Assembly: GCA_029263415.1 (NCBI GenBank)
Contig: JAJCXN010000015.1
Span: forward strand, 62,001 to 126,000
Length of the DNA stretch: 64,000 nt
Origin: Acidobacteriota bacterium
Lineage (GTDB): Bacteria; Acidobacteriota; Thermoanaerobaculia; Multivoradales; Multivoraceae
Direction of reading: 5' to 3'
The translations under genes were made by a program, and so were the position numbers. Positions 27,443 to 36,918 of this stretch are shown here, piece by piece (position 1 is the first letter of the stretch; each line of letters begins with the position of its first letter). The notes under the pieces are model-generated. The model had not been told where the DNA came from, did no database searches, and saw only the letters and a program-made list of their open reading frames with translations.

Positions 27443-28423
27443 ATGACTCCATCATCTGTTGAACGACAGCTGTTCTACTACACCAAGCGCTACTTGCTAC
27501 TAGGGCTCTTGAGCGTGATCTGCGTCGCGGTGACGGCCCAAGCGCAGATCCTCGCACCGCATGCCCCACTGCGTATTCTGATCGTCAGCGACGAAGTGAA
27601 TCCTCATGGGCTTGCACCGGAAGAGCTAACCCAACCCGGAGAACTCGCCGCCACGCTGCTGGCCCTTTCAGGGTTATCACTCGACGAGTCGGAACCGGAC
27701 GCGGTCTTGGAAATCGCGACCAACGACATCCACCTTGCTACAGCGGCCGTCGCTCTCGGCCCCGATGATCCGAGTGGCTACGACGTGCTCATCTACTTTG
27801 CTCATCGGATTCCCGACGATGGCCCAGACGACTTGGGCGACCAGGACGACTTCGTTGCTGCTGTTGAGAGCTACTTAGCGGCTGGGGGCGGTGTGATCTC
27901 GTTCCACCACGGCATATACGAAACTGCGGGGAAAGCGGCCATGCAGTCGATTCTAGGAGGCGCCGCGACGGGGTCGGTACTCTGGGACATCACCGATGGC
28001 CAGAACGTGATCTCTCTTGTCCAGCACTTTGTTACGGAGTTCTCGGTCACTTACCCCGGCACCGTGACCTATGCCGACCCCGCCAACGCCATTCCTAGCG
28101 ATCTGTACCCGTCCTTCAACAACACACCAGACGAGCACTACCCCAATTTCGCTTTCGAGCCGGATGCAGAGCAGATCGAAATCCTGCTTGGCAGCGACTA
28201 TGGATCCGGCAGCCATGTCCTCGCCTACACCCACCATCGCGAAGCATGGGAGGGCATCGTGTTTGTCTATCAACCGGGCGAACATCAACCGACCGCGCTC
28301 GAGCCGGGCAACAATCTTCAGATCCTCCTGAACGCCATCGTCTACGTGGCGCAGTACGCCGATAGCGTGACGGTCTTCGCCGATGGATTCGAAAGCGGCT
28401 CAACATCAGCTTGGTCACCGTAG
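27443..28423 (+). CDS. Secreted ThuA-like protein with DGFESG C-terminal tag
   Basis: The 326-residue product has a hydrophobic signal (YLLLGLLSVICVAVTAQAQ, about 17-35). The body resembles the ThuA / trehalose-utilisation glutamine-amidotransferase-like fold: LRILIVSDEVNPHG, GYDVLIYFAHRIPDD, then ESYLAAGGGVISFHHGIYE, and later VLAYTHHREAWEGIVF. FHHG and THHR are the conserved histidine phrases. The C-terminus VTVFADGFESGSTSAWSP shares the FADGFESG phrase with the beta-helix protein at 12817. It is monocistronic. A polysaccharide-related role is plausible but unproven. Confidence 0.82.
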   Translation: MTPSSVERQLFYYTKRYLLLGLLSVICVAVTAQAQILAPHAPLRILIVSDEVNPHGLAPEELTQPGELAATLLALSGLSLDESEPDAVLEIATNDIHLATAAVALGPDDPSGYDVLIYFAHRIPDDGPDDLGDQDDFVAAVESYLAAGGGVISFHHGIYETAGKAAMQSILGGAATGSVLWDITDGQNVISLVQHFVTEFSVTYPGTVTYADPANAIPSDLYPSFNNTPDEHYPNFAFEPDAEQIEILLGSDYGSGSHVLAYTHHREAWEGIVFVYQPGEHQPTALEPGNNLQILLNAIVYVAQYADSVTVFADGFESGSTSAWSP

Positions 28424-28803
28424 TAGAGGCCAACGGCAAGCGAGCAGACACTACGCAGTTTGCAGGCAACTGCTAGAGAAAGCGCCTGGCGCTGGTCACC
28501 AGACTCCCGAGTCCAAACCGCGCTCGATTAGGCCGAACGTTCAGTATTGAATACGTCGTACGCAAATCGAAGGCATCGTCGAGGCCCTAGTCGAGGCGAC
28601 CTCAAGGAAGAACGTTCATTGCCGACACCTTGCACCGGCTAAGGATGCTGGCTGGGCTCACACGCCCCCCACAAACCCACACGAGCGAGTTCCCCGGCAC
28701 TAGGACCGGGACCGAAACCAGCCGGAAGGCAATGGAGCCTTGCCCTCAAGAGCGCTCTTAAGGAGCGTGCCTCCGTCGCCCTGCCGCCCCGTGCTCTCTC
28801 AGT
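28424..28803. other. Intergenic region between convergent genes
   Basis: The 380 bases between the ThuA-like gene and the membrane sulfatase gene contain the perfect 12-bp palindrome AAGAGCGCTCTT at 28748-28759. No T-run, gene or RNA was recognised. Confidence 0.45.
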
Positions 28804-31737
28804 TCACTTCGGCTTCTTCTTGAGCCCTTGAACAGCGATTCGGCCAGCGAACCGCTTGCCGCGAAACCCGACGAACTCAAGCTCGCCGTTCAAGAAGGCC
28901 GCCCTCGATTCACCAAAGAACTTGAACCCTATCGCTAGCAACGTATCTCGCGGATAACCTGGCACGTCGAGCCGAACCGCATAGGGGGTGGACTGCCCAA
29001 TTGGGACGCCATCGTGGAACGCTAAGACGCGGTCCACCTGTACTCGTGCTTTGTCGTCGCCGGCCCAACCGAGTACGTGGGCCCAGTGGCCGTCGTCGAC
29101 GTGTAGGTTCAAGAAGCCCCGGATGGGCATCATGCCTCGCCGCAATGGCAGACGCTTCCAGCTGTGAGTCTTGACGAAGGGCGTGCTACCAGGCGGCGAC
29201 CGCAATCGCCACTGCGCCCAGGGCTGAACAGCCGTGGCATCTGCGATCGGAAGAACGATCTCGTCACCGACCATCGTCGGAGCGCCCAGGGCATTCTCCT
29301 CTCCGGGGGCAAGTCTCGGTTCGAGGTTCTTGGCTCCATCCCAAAAGCTCAAACGCACGGACCGAGCGAGTCCGAGGTCGCTACCGGGCAACTTGATCTC
29401 GAAACGGTCTCTGACGATGTCACCGCGCCGCCACTGGCCAACCGGATGATGGAGCGGTCCGGGATCAATGGCGTAGCGTTCTAGCAGTTGGTGTTGGTTG
29501 CCGGTCCAGGCGACCCGCTCCGCCTTGGCCGTCCCCCGAGCTGCCGGGAAGTCGCGGGTTGCTCGGAAGTAGAGGGTTAGCGCCACGCTCTCTGAGTCGG
29601 CAGGCGAACTTGCCTCGCTCGGTACCGTTGCGGGGCCGATGTCGTAGCCCAGAAGCTCCACCGCTTTGCCGAAACTTGCCTTCACCGGGTACATCGGTGT
29701 CGGAAGGCTGTCGAGCAGCGACTTCTTTGCCGCCGTGCGAGTGGCGTAGCGGGCCATGGTATGGCGGTACCAATCAAACATATCCGCACGCAGTGCTTCG
29801 ACCTCCCCTTGCTCAACTGGCGGCAGATCGGTCCTGGAGGTATCTCGCCACACGCCCCCGTCGAGACGAAGCGGTGACAGTTCGCTTGGATCGGCGTCAA
29901 CGCGATAGAGCTCGTCTGGCTGCTTCTGGTAGTGGTGGATGAACTTCAGAGTCTCGGTTTCGATCGACATACAGCTGCTGTCGTAGACACAGGAGAAGTA
30001 GAAGTTCCGGTCTTCGAGGAGCTGCTGAGTGGTGCTCGAGTCGCTGAGCAGGTCGAGTCCTGGCAACGAGCCGTTCTCGATCGCAAGATCAAGAGCGGTG
30101 ACCACCGTCGGCAGGATGTCCAGTTGCGAGGTCTTCGCCTTGATCTTGCCCGGAACGAGCCTCGAGCGCCCATCGTGCACTATGAACGGGACGTGCAATC
30201 CTTCGTTCCAGATGACGTCGTCGTGGGCAAAACGACCGTGTTCACCAAACGCTTCTCCGTGATCCCCAACAATCACGAACAGCGAATTCTCATAGAGACC
30301 GAGCTCTTGATACAGCGTGATCACTCGCTCTACAAACCGATCCACATAGAGCACCGCGTTGAGATATCGGTTGCGCAGGTTATCCTCGGGATCGAGGGTC
30401 ACCGGCTCGAAACGCCCGGATGGTGAGTAGTCGTGATGAGGCGTGACCGTCAGGATCGAGAGCAAATGGGGCTGCTGCTGGCCGACTGCGTTCTCTTCTA
30501 ACCAGCTGGTCAGCTTTGGCAGCATGATCCAGTCTTCGTAGCCGAAGTAGTTAGCGCGGCGATATCCGGCGCGATCAAGATCCTCAAGAGCTGTTACCTC
30601 ATCGAACCCCATGTTGCGCACCAAATCCCGGCGACGCTCAAAATCGCCGGTCGCGCTCTGTAGGAACCACGAGCGATAGCCCTGGCTGCGCAGCAGGTTC
30701 GCAATGCAAGGCGTTGGCAGGACGCCGTCATAGCTCTCTGCAGGGCGCAAAGCGATGTACGGCTCGATGCCGCAGAACATGGTGACCAACGACTTGGTTG
30801 TGTGAGGGATGATGGTGCGCATTCGCGTCGCCTCAACACTGTGCTCAGCTAGACCCTGCAAAAACGGGGTTGTTGGTGGCCCGTTCGGCGCTAGTGACGT
30901 CGCTCGGTATCCAGTGGACTCCAAGACGATGAACACCACGTTCGGCCTCTGAGGGTCAACCCGAGCTAGCTCGCCCTCATCGGTACCGCCGTCGGCCGGC
31001 TGCCGCTCTACGAGCCGAATCTCGAAGGGTGCCTCGATCGCCGAATGGTCGAGTGACGTGGAGCTCATGTAGCTCGCTAGTGGATCCGCCCGCGGCAGCA
31101 GGAGCCCTGCTGCAGTCTGATACCAAGCCACGGGTTGACTTCCCACCGAGGCGAACGCGAAGAGGCCCAATGCGAAACCAACCACCACAAGCCGGACTCC
31201 TCCAGTTCGCTTGGTGGCATCGGGCTCCTGATAGCGCCAAGTCCGAGCCAAAAGAACGGGGCCCATCACAATCAACAGCAAGACAACAACCCGAAGCGGG
31301 CTCAGTTCGGAGGCGACGGCGGGCGCAACCTCACCCGCACTCCCGACCAGCTGCAAGACACTCGCATCAAGGACCGAGCCCGTGGTCATCAAGAAGAAAT
31401 GTCCGACCGCCTCGAGCAACCCCACGGCGATCAGAAACCCGGACGCTGCGATCACGAACAGGCGTTCGCCGCCGACGCCGCTCGGTCTCGCTGTCAATAG
31501 GCGCAGCAGTCCCGATCCGAGCAACAACACAGCCCCCAGCAAGAGAACGTCCGGGAGGAATGCGAACAACCAGTCCGAACCCGAAAGTTCCAAGCGCTGC
31601 ACGCTCTGCGAAGCAAAAACCTCGCGGAGCCTGGTCACGAGAATGATGATCGCGGTGGGCAGCAGCAAGCGCTGCCACTGCGTCAGCGCCCTGGCCCCGC
31701 CCGTCACCTTCCGAAAAGAGCGACCCCCTGCCTTCAA
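28804..31737 (-). CDS. Membrane-embedded LTA synthase-like sulfatase-fold protein
   Basis: The 977-residue protein has an N-terminal membrane domain of about five helices (for example LLLPTAIIILVTRL, LFAFLPDVLLLGAVLLLGSG, VVVLLLIVMGPVLLA and LVVVGFALGLFAFASVG). A periplasmic alkaline-phosphatase-superfamily domain follows from NVVFIVLESTGYRATSLAP. The nucleophile region is IIPHTTKSLVTMFCG, with threonine rather than the Cys/Ser of arylsulfatases. This matches LTA synthase and EptA-type phosphoglycerol or phosphoethanolamine transferases. VIVGDHGEAFGEHGRF supplies the metal ligands. A 200-residue beta-rich extension follows after about residue 700. Modification of a lipid or glycan with a phospho-group is the best inference. 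It is monocistronic. Confidence 0.85.
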   Translation of the reverse strand: MKAGGRSFRKVTGGARALTQWQRLLLPTAIIILVTRLREVFASQSVQRLELSGSDWLFAFLPDVLLLGAVLLLGSGLLRLLTARPSGVGGERLFVIAASGFLIAVGLLEAVGHFFLMTTGSVLDASVLQLVGSAGEVAPAVASELSPLRVVVLLLIVMGPVLLARTWRYQEPDATKRTGGVRLVVVGFALGLFAFASVGSQPVAWYQTAAGLLLPRADPLASYMSSTSLDHSAIEAPFEIRLVERQPADGGTDEGELARVDPQRPNVVFIVLESTGYRATSLAPNGPPTTPFLQGLAEHSVEATRMRTIIPHTTKSLVTMFCGIEPYIALRPAESYDGVLPTPCIANLLRSQGYRSWFLQSATGDFERRRDLVRNMGFDEVTALEDLDRAGYRRANYFGYEDWIMLPKLTSWLEENAVGQQQPHLLSILTVTPHHDYSPSGRFEPVTLDPEDNLRNRYLNAVLYVDRFVERVITLYQELGLYENSLFVIVGDHGEAFGEHGRFAHDDVIWNEGLHVPFIVHDGRSRLVPGKIKAKTSQLDILPTVVTALDLAIENGSLPGLDLLSDSSTTQQLLEDRNFYFSCVYDSSCMSIETETLKFIHHYQKQPDELYRVDADPSELSPLRLDGGVWRDTSRTDLPPVEQGEVEALRADMFDWYRHTMARYATRTAAKKSLLDSLPTPMYPVKASFGKAVELLGYDIGPATVPSEASSPADSESVALTLYFRATRDFPAARGTAKAERVAWTGNQHQLLERYAIDPGPLHHPVGQWRRGDIVRDRFEIKLPGSDLGLARSVRLSFWDGAKNLEPRLAPGEENALGAPTMVGDEIVLPIADATAVQPWAQWRLRSPPGSTPFVKTHSWKRLPLRRGMMPIRGFLNLHVDDGHWAHVLGWAGDDKARVQVDRVLAFHDGVPIGQSTPYAVRLDVPGYPRDTLLAIGFKFFGESRAAFLNGELEFVGFRGKRFAGRIAVQGLKKKPK

Positions 31738-32053
31738 GAGCTAATGTCCTCCAGCCTGCTGCATTCTCTACGAGGGGACTTAGCCATTACGCCCCATACA
31801 GCACAATTTGACGTCAACAACTGAGATCCAATCGGAGAGGAGACTATGACATCTTGGTGACACCCAGTGGCCAGTCCGGACGCGTGCCAAAGAGAGTTTG
31901 GGCACGAGAGCCGCTTCCAAAAACCAAACCGGACCACCATGCACCGCGAAGATACCTAGGGCCTGCAAGGCGTAGCAAACCCGCCAACATCTATTCCGCC
32001 GCACGGAACCGAACGACGGAATAGAAGCGTCTCGCATCGAACCCAGACGGGCT
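31738..32053. other. Intergenic region with a hairpin past the C25 peptidase gene
   Basis: The 316 bases hold the promoter of the membrane sulfatase gene and, at 31991-32024, the hairpin listed separately. Nothing else was recognised. Confidence 0.45.
31991..32024 (-). terminator. Hairpin downstream of the C25 peptidase gene
   Basis: CTATTCCG at 31991-31998 and CGGAATAG at 32017-32024 form perfect 8-bp arms separated by 18 nt, 30 bp past the stop of the peptidase gene. There is no T-run, so it may be a transcript-end or stability hairpin rather than a classical terminator. Confidence 0.4.
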
Positions 32054-35000
32054 CTACTCCAATGTAACCAGTGGGTCTCCCAACAGGCTGGGCAGGGACT
32101 GTGCGAAGTCAGCGCCGGCTACTCGAGACACCTCCAGCACGAGTTCACCAACGGTGAGGCTTGGATCCTGATTCAGGCGTTGAACAAAGTCAGCGGTCGC
32201 TTCTCGTGCCCGGCCTTGCACCGAAAGGCCTGCTGCCGACCAAACGGCCACCGATCCCTTGGGGTTCAGAACGAGCTGAGAACCCAATCCTGCCGTGCCA
32301 GGAAAGTCGAATCGACCGATGTTGCAGGTTAGAGCAGTCAGCATTGGGGTGGACGTCACAGTACTGAGTGGGTCCAGCGACGAATTCTCAAAGAGATTCT
32401 CGTGAGCCAAGGAAAGGCCGCTGCCATGGCCGTAGTAAGTCGCTAAGCGAAGCCCTTCTTCCCAGGCGTCGAGCAGCTCTTGACGGGCGTCCACAAGGTT
32501 GTGGGTTACTCCAAGGTGAATCTTCTGGGGACTCCGCAAATAGGGCGCCAAGGCCATGCTGTCTTGCGGAAAGTTGCCCGCAGCATCACCGTTGTCGGCC
32601 AGCAATAGATCACGCTGGCGCCACTGGCCATTTGACTCTGTAAACACATTCACCTTGAATAGGTAGTCATCGACTTGGCTGGCGTTAGTTGCAGGGAGTC
32701 TTCCAACGGGAACCTCCGGCTCGCCGTCCTGGTCAAAGTCCACGAACTCAAGGTCCGAACTGACAATGCCCCAGCCTGCGTCTCGCAGGACGGAAGGAAC
32801 TAACCCGTCTCCAAAGCCCAACAAGTCCCGATAGTCGAACGTCCCGTTGCCGATCAAGAAGAGTCCGTCCATCTCGCTTCCCGAGAGCGTGTACGTCTCC
32901 GAGGTAAGCTCTCGGATCGCCGCCGGATTGGGGTGAGAGTATGAGTAGTGGTCAAAGGCTTGGCGGGCGCTCCACACCGCAACTGAGTAGCCTTGATTGC
33001 GACGATAGTCGGCGTACGTTTCCGCACTATCGAGCAAACTTTCGTGAGTCACGATCAAGAAGTCTGCGGCCTGGGCTTGGTGATCCTGAGGCAACGAGTA
33101 GCTGCGGATAGTGGGAGACCTAACCCGGTCTGAGCCGAAATAGCGCCCCGCAGCAAGTTGCACCGGAGCCTCCGTGAGCAATCCTTGATTGCCTCGGCCC
33201 GTGATCAACCGCAACGGCCGCTCTGGATCGCTGAGATCGAGCAATTGGAAGTCGGGCGAAGAGAAGCCGGCTAGCTGCACACTCGTATCGTGGGAAAGTT
33301 GAAAGTCCAAAGAGCCGTCGTGGCTTGCGAACTCTCGCTGATAGGTCAGCGAAAGAGTGTCGGCGGCGATGGCGAGGGTTTGATCATTGAGACTAAGCTC
33401 GACGTCATTCGATCCGTCGAGCAAAGTGCCGGGTGGCACCTGAAATGAAAACGAGCCACGAGCACTGACAGCTACCGCGGCATCGCCTAGATGACCGCCG
33501 TTGAGGCTTACCGAGAGGACCCCACCTGGATCGGCGAGAAACGTGCCGTACGAACCGCGGAGTTCTGCCGTGGCTTGGACATCCACATCGGGCGCCTCCA
33601 TCGCCAAGGTGATTGTGCCGTTGCGCGGCAGAATCTTCCAAAACCAGAAATCGGGACCACCCTCCATAATCGAAAGTACCGGGAGGTTGTTCTCTTCATG
33701 GGAAATGGTTGATTCGAAGACCTGCGTCTCTGCCACCTGGGCACGTTCGACGTCCTCAACACTCGCACGAGTCCCGTTTGCTAGGTCTAGCCAGTAGTTG
33801 GATTCGAGCGAGAACGGATCGTCGCCGACCTCAGCGTAGAAGTACAACACCTCTGATTCGGAACCTGTCCACCAGGCCACTGGCTCGCCGTTCTTCAGCA
33901 AGCTCAGACGACCAGTCTTGATTCGGCCGCGCACTTGCTGAAGGGACAACCCGTACTGCTCGGCGAGCACGTCGGCAGCGACCCCTTGGATTCCTGTGTC
34001 CGCAACTCCGAGCACCACTCGCGACGTTGCCGAATCGGCATCACGCCTGGTTCGCACCGCGACACTCTCACCAACGAGGCCATCTTGAGCGGCTTGAGCG
34101 GAACGCGGCTGAATGCGAACAGAGCGCGTGGAACTACTCGCCAGCGAACGAGTCACCGCGTGACTCGCCAAACTTCGCACTTGACCGACCTCATGCACCT
34201 GCTCCGTACCGCGCCTCTCGAGTTCGACGATTCGGTACTTGTCAGCTGCGGACCCGGATGGATCCACCACCTGGTAGTCGCTGCCCATCGGAGCCATTTC
34301 GATTGCTGGGATCAGGTCGCCGACCGGAACGAACTTCGACTGTGCAGCACTCCAGCGCTCAAGCTGGAAAGCGAGCGTTCCTGTCTCAGAACCGGTGCGG
34401 AAGGCAACCACCGCTCCGATGCTGCTTTCCGCCACACCGAAGTCCGAGATCACCGCAGCAGTTGGATCAGCATTGTGTATAAAGGAGTCGCACAGCAACT
34501 GATTCGTGTCGTTCCAGAACGCACAGACCTGGTTGACCACCGGGTCTGCAGTGACCACGCTCCCCAACAGAGTCACGTCGTAGGTCAAGGTTCCGGTGGC
34601 CAACGGCGGGATGTTCGCCGCAGTGAGGGGCAGCCCTCCAACCGACCACGTAATGATGTCACCGTCGTCGGCAACGTCGTCGCCCCCTGGAATCACGAAG
34701 TTGTCAACCATGACCTGGGTTTCATCGTAGTCATCCCTGAACGAATGAAAGTCAGCTGCCCCAAGGGCACTGGTATTGGTATAGGTGATTGTGCACGTTG
34801 ACGTAGGGTTCGCCGTGGTGAGTTCTGTTTGGCTGCAGTCCTTCACCACGGTCAGCTCCGGGAGGGAGAGACCCGGCACGTCTTGAAGCGAACAGCCGCA
34901 CTTGGAGGTGTTCAGCGGCGCCGCGTCGTCCACGGATTGGCAGTCCAGCCCGTCCGCATTCTGCACGTAGCTAACACAGCCATCGAAGTCGACAATCCCG

Positions 35001-35440
35001 TTCACGTTGATATCTGAACAGCTGATGGTGATCGGCCCCAGCGTCGCCACGTCAGAGCCGGGACCGTCGATGTCGTTGCACATATCTCCATCGGCATTGA
35101 TGCCCTCTGGCACACTAGGGTCAAAGAAATCGCGGAAACACTCGTTGGTGGCGGAGTAGGCCGAGCCTCCTTGAAGGTTGAGGAATGCGGCGATGTCGTA
35201 CTTCGTGCCACCGCCGCTAACCTCGACCTCCATGTTCATCTCGACTAGAGCCGTGTCAGAGCTGCTTGAACACCCGTCGAGCACCGCTCCCACGACGATC
35301 TGCTTGATCGATATGTCGTTAGCTGTACAGCTATTGCCGGTCTGGGTGAAGCCAGCCGCCTCCGCAAGGCACAGGTCTTGCGCATCGGCGCCTACGACTG
35401 CGAGAACCAGAACTAGGGACAGAAAAAAGGGGCGTTTCAT
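32054..35440 (-). CDS. Large secreted gingipain-like (family C25) cysteine peptidase
   Basis: The 1128-residue protein has a signal peptide (PFFLSLVLVLAVVGADAQ). Residues about 190-325 are DUF11-like (PELTVVKDCSQTELTTANPT), and a sandwich domain follows around VVAFRTGSETGTLAFQLERW. The C-terminal peptidase domain spans about 800-1128 with the segments YADYRRNQGYSVAVWSARQA and GLFLIGNGTFDYRD. The catalytic dyad is H1005 in YYGHGSG and C1039 in LTCNIGRFD. The domain order follows the gingipain/C25 plan, in which the caspase-like domain cleaves after Arg or Lys. No sorting tag follows the peptidase, which ends LLGDPLVTLE. It is monocistronic, with the hairpin at 31991-32024 downstream. Confidence 0.88.
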   Translation of the reverse strand: MKRPFFLSLVLVLAVVGADAQDLCLAEAAGFTQTGNSCTANDISIKQIVVGAVLDGCSSSSDTALVEMNMEVEVSGGGTKYDIAAFLNLQGGSAYSATNECFRDFFDPSVPEGINADGDMCNDIDGPGSDVATLGPITISCSDINVNGIVDFDGCVSYVQNADGLDCQSVDDAAPLNTSKCGCSLQDVPGLSLPELTVVKDCSQTELTTANPTSTCTITYTNTSALGAADFHSFRDDYDETQVMVDNFVIPGGDDVADDGDIITWSVGGLPLTAANIPPLATGTLTYDVTLLGSVVTADPVVNQVCAFWNDTNQLLCDSFIHNADPTAAVISDFGVAESSIGAVVAFRTGSETGTLAFQLERWSAAQSKFVPVGDLIPAIEMAPMGSDYQVVDPSGSAADKYRIVELERRGTEQVHEVGQVRSLASHAVTRSLASSSTRSVRIQPRSAQAAQDGLVGESVAVRTRRDADSATSRVVLGVADTGIQGVAADVLAEQYGLSLQQVRGRIKTGRLSLLKNGEPVAWWTGSESEVLYFYAEVGDDPFSLESNYWLDLANGTRASVEDVERAQVAETQVFESTISHEENNLPVLSIMEGGPDFWFWKILPRNGTITLAMEAPDVDVQATAELRGSYGTFLADPGGVLSVSLNGGHLGDAAVAVSARGSFSFQVPPGTLLDGSNDVELSLNDQTLAIAADTLSLTYQREFASHDGSLDFQLSHDTSVQLAGFSSPDFQLLDLSDPERPLRLITGRGNQGLLTEAPVQLAAGRYFGSDRVRSPTIRSYSLPQDHQAQAADFLIVTHESLLDSAETYADYRRNQGYSVAVWSARQAFDHYSYSHPNPAAIRELTSETYTLSGSEMDGLFLIGNGTFDYRDLLGFGDGLVPSVLRDAGWGIVSSDLEFVDFDQDGEPEVPVGRLPATNASQVDDYLFKVNVFTESNGQWRQRDLLLADNGDAAGNFPQDSMALAPYLRSPQKIHLGVTHNLVDARQELLDAWEEGLRLATYYGHGSGLSLAHENLFENSSLDPLSTVTSTPMLTALTCNIGRFDFPGTAGLGSQLVLNPKGSVAVWSAAGLSVQGRAREATADFVQRLNQDPSLTVGELVLEVSRVAGADFAQSLPSLLGDPLVTLE

Positions 35441-35919
35441 ATTGGAATCCTCAGAAGAAAAGAGACGGTAGACAGATTCTCAATCTCCATTGTACCCCCA
35501 CTGCACACGCCGTTCCAGCAGCCAAACGAGGCAAGCCCTCAGATCGACGGAGTGTGACTGTCGTGTTCAATACCCACTCGTTCGAATCAACTGCGCTATC
35601 CGCCTTGGCGACACGGCAAGGCCAGGCGAAGAAGCCAGCGAACAACTCTGTCGAATCGCCCGTCTCAGCGATGCAACCGCTTGGTAGAAGCGGAACGCAG
35701 CCCAAGGGGGAAAGCAACTGAACAACCTCTCAACGTGGTTCTCGTACCGGGATCGACAGGGCATAGTCCACCTACCCTTAGGGCAGATTGCCCTCTAACA
35801 AGCCTTCATCGACTGCCCCGTGGATCCACCCAGCTTCGCGTGGTTCCAACGTGGTGGCCTTGGTGCCTTGCGGCCCAAACTCAGCCGCATTTCCCTCAAC
35901 CCGTTTCAACGGAACACTA
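35441..35919. other. Intergenic region between divergent genes
   Basis: These 479 bases contain the promoters of the C25 peptidase gene and of the frameshifted secreted-protein gene. Several short frames exist, but none has a ribosome-binding site or recognisable product. I see no RNA or repeat. Confidence 0.45.
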
Positions 35920-36701
35920 ATGCGCAACCTCAACCGAACCCTCGTCCTCACCCTGCTGAGCGTTCTCGCGACGCTGGTGACCAGCCCTGGCTTCTCAGAA
36001 TTCGAGACTCGGCCCGGCAGCCCAGTTTTGCTTGAGTTCCCATCGAACCGAGGTGCCGACGGCGTCGACCTTCTACTTGACGACGGCACGGCCGAAACCT
36101 TCATCGGCGACGTTGGACAGTTCATCTGGCTCAATCGCTTCACGCCAACGGTTGACCAGTTCCCATTTCAATTCGAGGAAATCAGCGTCTTGTTCGGTAA
36201 CACTGCGGTTCCGCTCGGCGGAGCCATCGAGCTGCTGGTCTACTCTGACACCGACGGCGATGGGGATCCAGGAACCGGCGCAGTCCTCCTGGCATCTTCA
36301 ATGACGTCGTCCAGGCGAACGATCTAGCTGCTCTTTCTGTCTACACCCTTGGCGTGCCCGTGTTACTGGAAGGCCCCGGAGATGTGCTCATTGGCGTAGT
36401 CAATCGTTACGGCAGTGAGGGGTTGAATGACTTCCCAGCCGCGCTCGACCAGACCGCCAGTCAAGGGCGCTCATGGGCAGCCAGCTACCTTGCTGGAGAC
36501 GTGCCCGCCAGCCCAACGTTGCCCGCAGACGAACAGTGGGGCACGATCGACAGTTTCGGTTTTGCCGGAAACTGGGTGATCCGCGGTCAGGGAACCACAG
36601 TCAACGCGGCCATCACGGAAGTGCCAACGGCCTCACAGACCGGTCTACTTCTATTCGCAGGCCTGATCGGAACTTGCGGCGCTGTAGGCAACGGGGAATG
36701 A
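35920..36701 (+). pseudogene. Secreted protein interrupted by a frameshift, VPT-type C-terminal anchor
   Basis: The ATG at 35920 opens a signal peptide (RTLVLTLLSVLATLVTS) and a beta-rich domain that ends prematurely at 36325-36327. The third frame continues the same protein from about 36300 as NDVVQANDLAALSVYTLGVP and on to a stop at 36699. One missing A in the TCAATG at 36298-36303 would join the two frames without a gap (SS then NDVVQ). The joined protein would be about 260 residues and ends EVPTASQTGLLLFAGLIG, like VPT/IPTL-type sorting tails but without the usual arginines. The frameshift may be real inactivation or a sequencing error. The family is unknown. Confidence 0.82.
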
Positions 36702-36918
36702 AGCGCACGGCGAAGGCCAAAAGCAGTCCGGTCCTAGCCCGACGCGCCTTTCCCCCGTTCGCGGTCCCAATCCAACACGTGTAGACGAGGCCGTCAGACT
36801 TCCGCAGAAGCCAACCCTGGCGGCCGGCCGGGCTTGGCCTCTCACACCGTTTTCCGACCCATCGCACCGATGGCAAGCCATCTCCTCCCCTACTTCAGAC
36901 TTTGGTCGTTTAGAGCAC

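Noticed and set aside
28748-28759. Perfect palindrome AAGAGCGCTCTT as a terminator
   Set aside because: It has no loop and no T-run, so a stable hairpin is unlikely.
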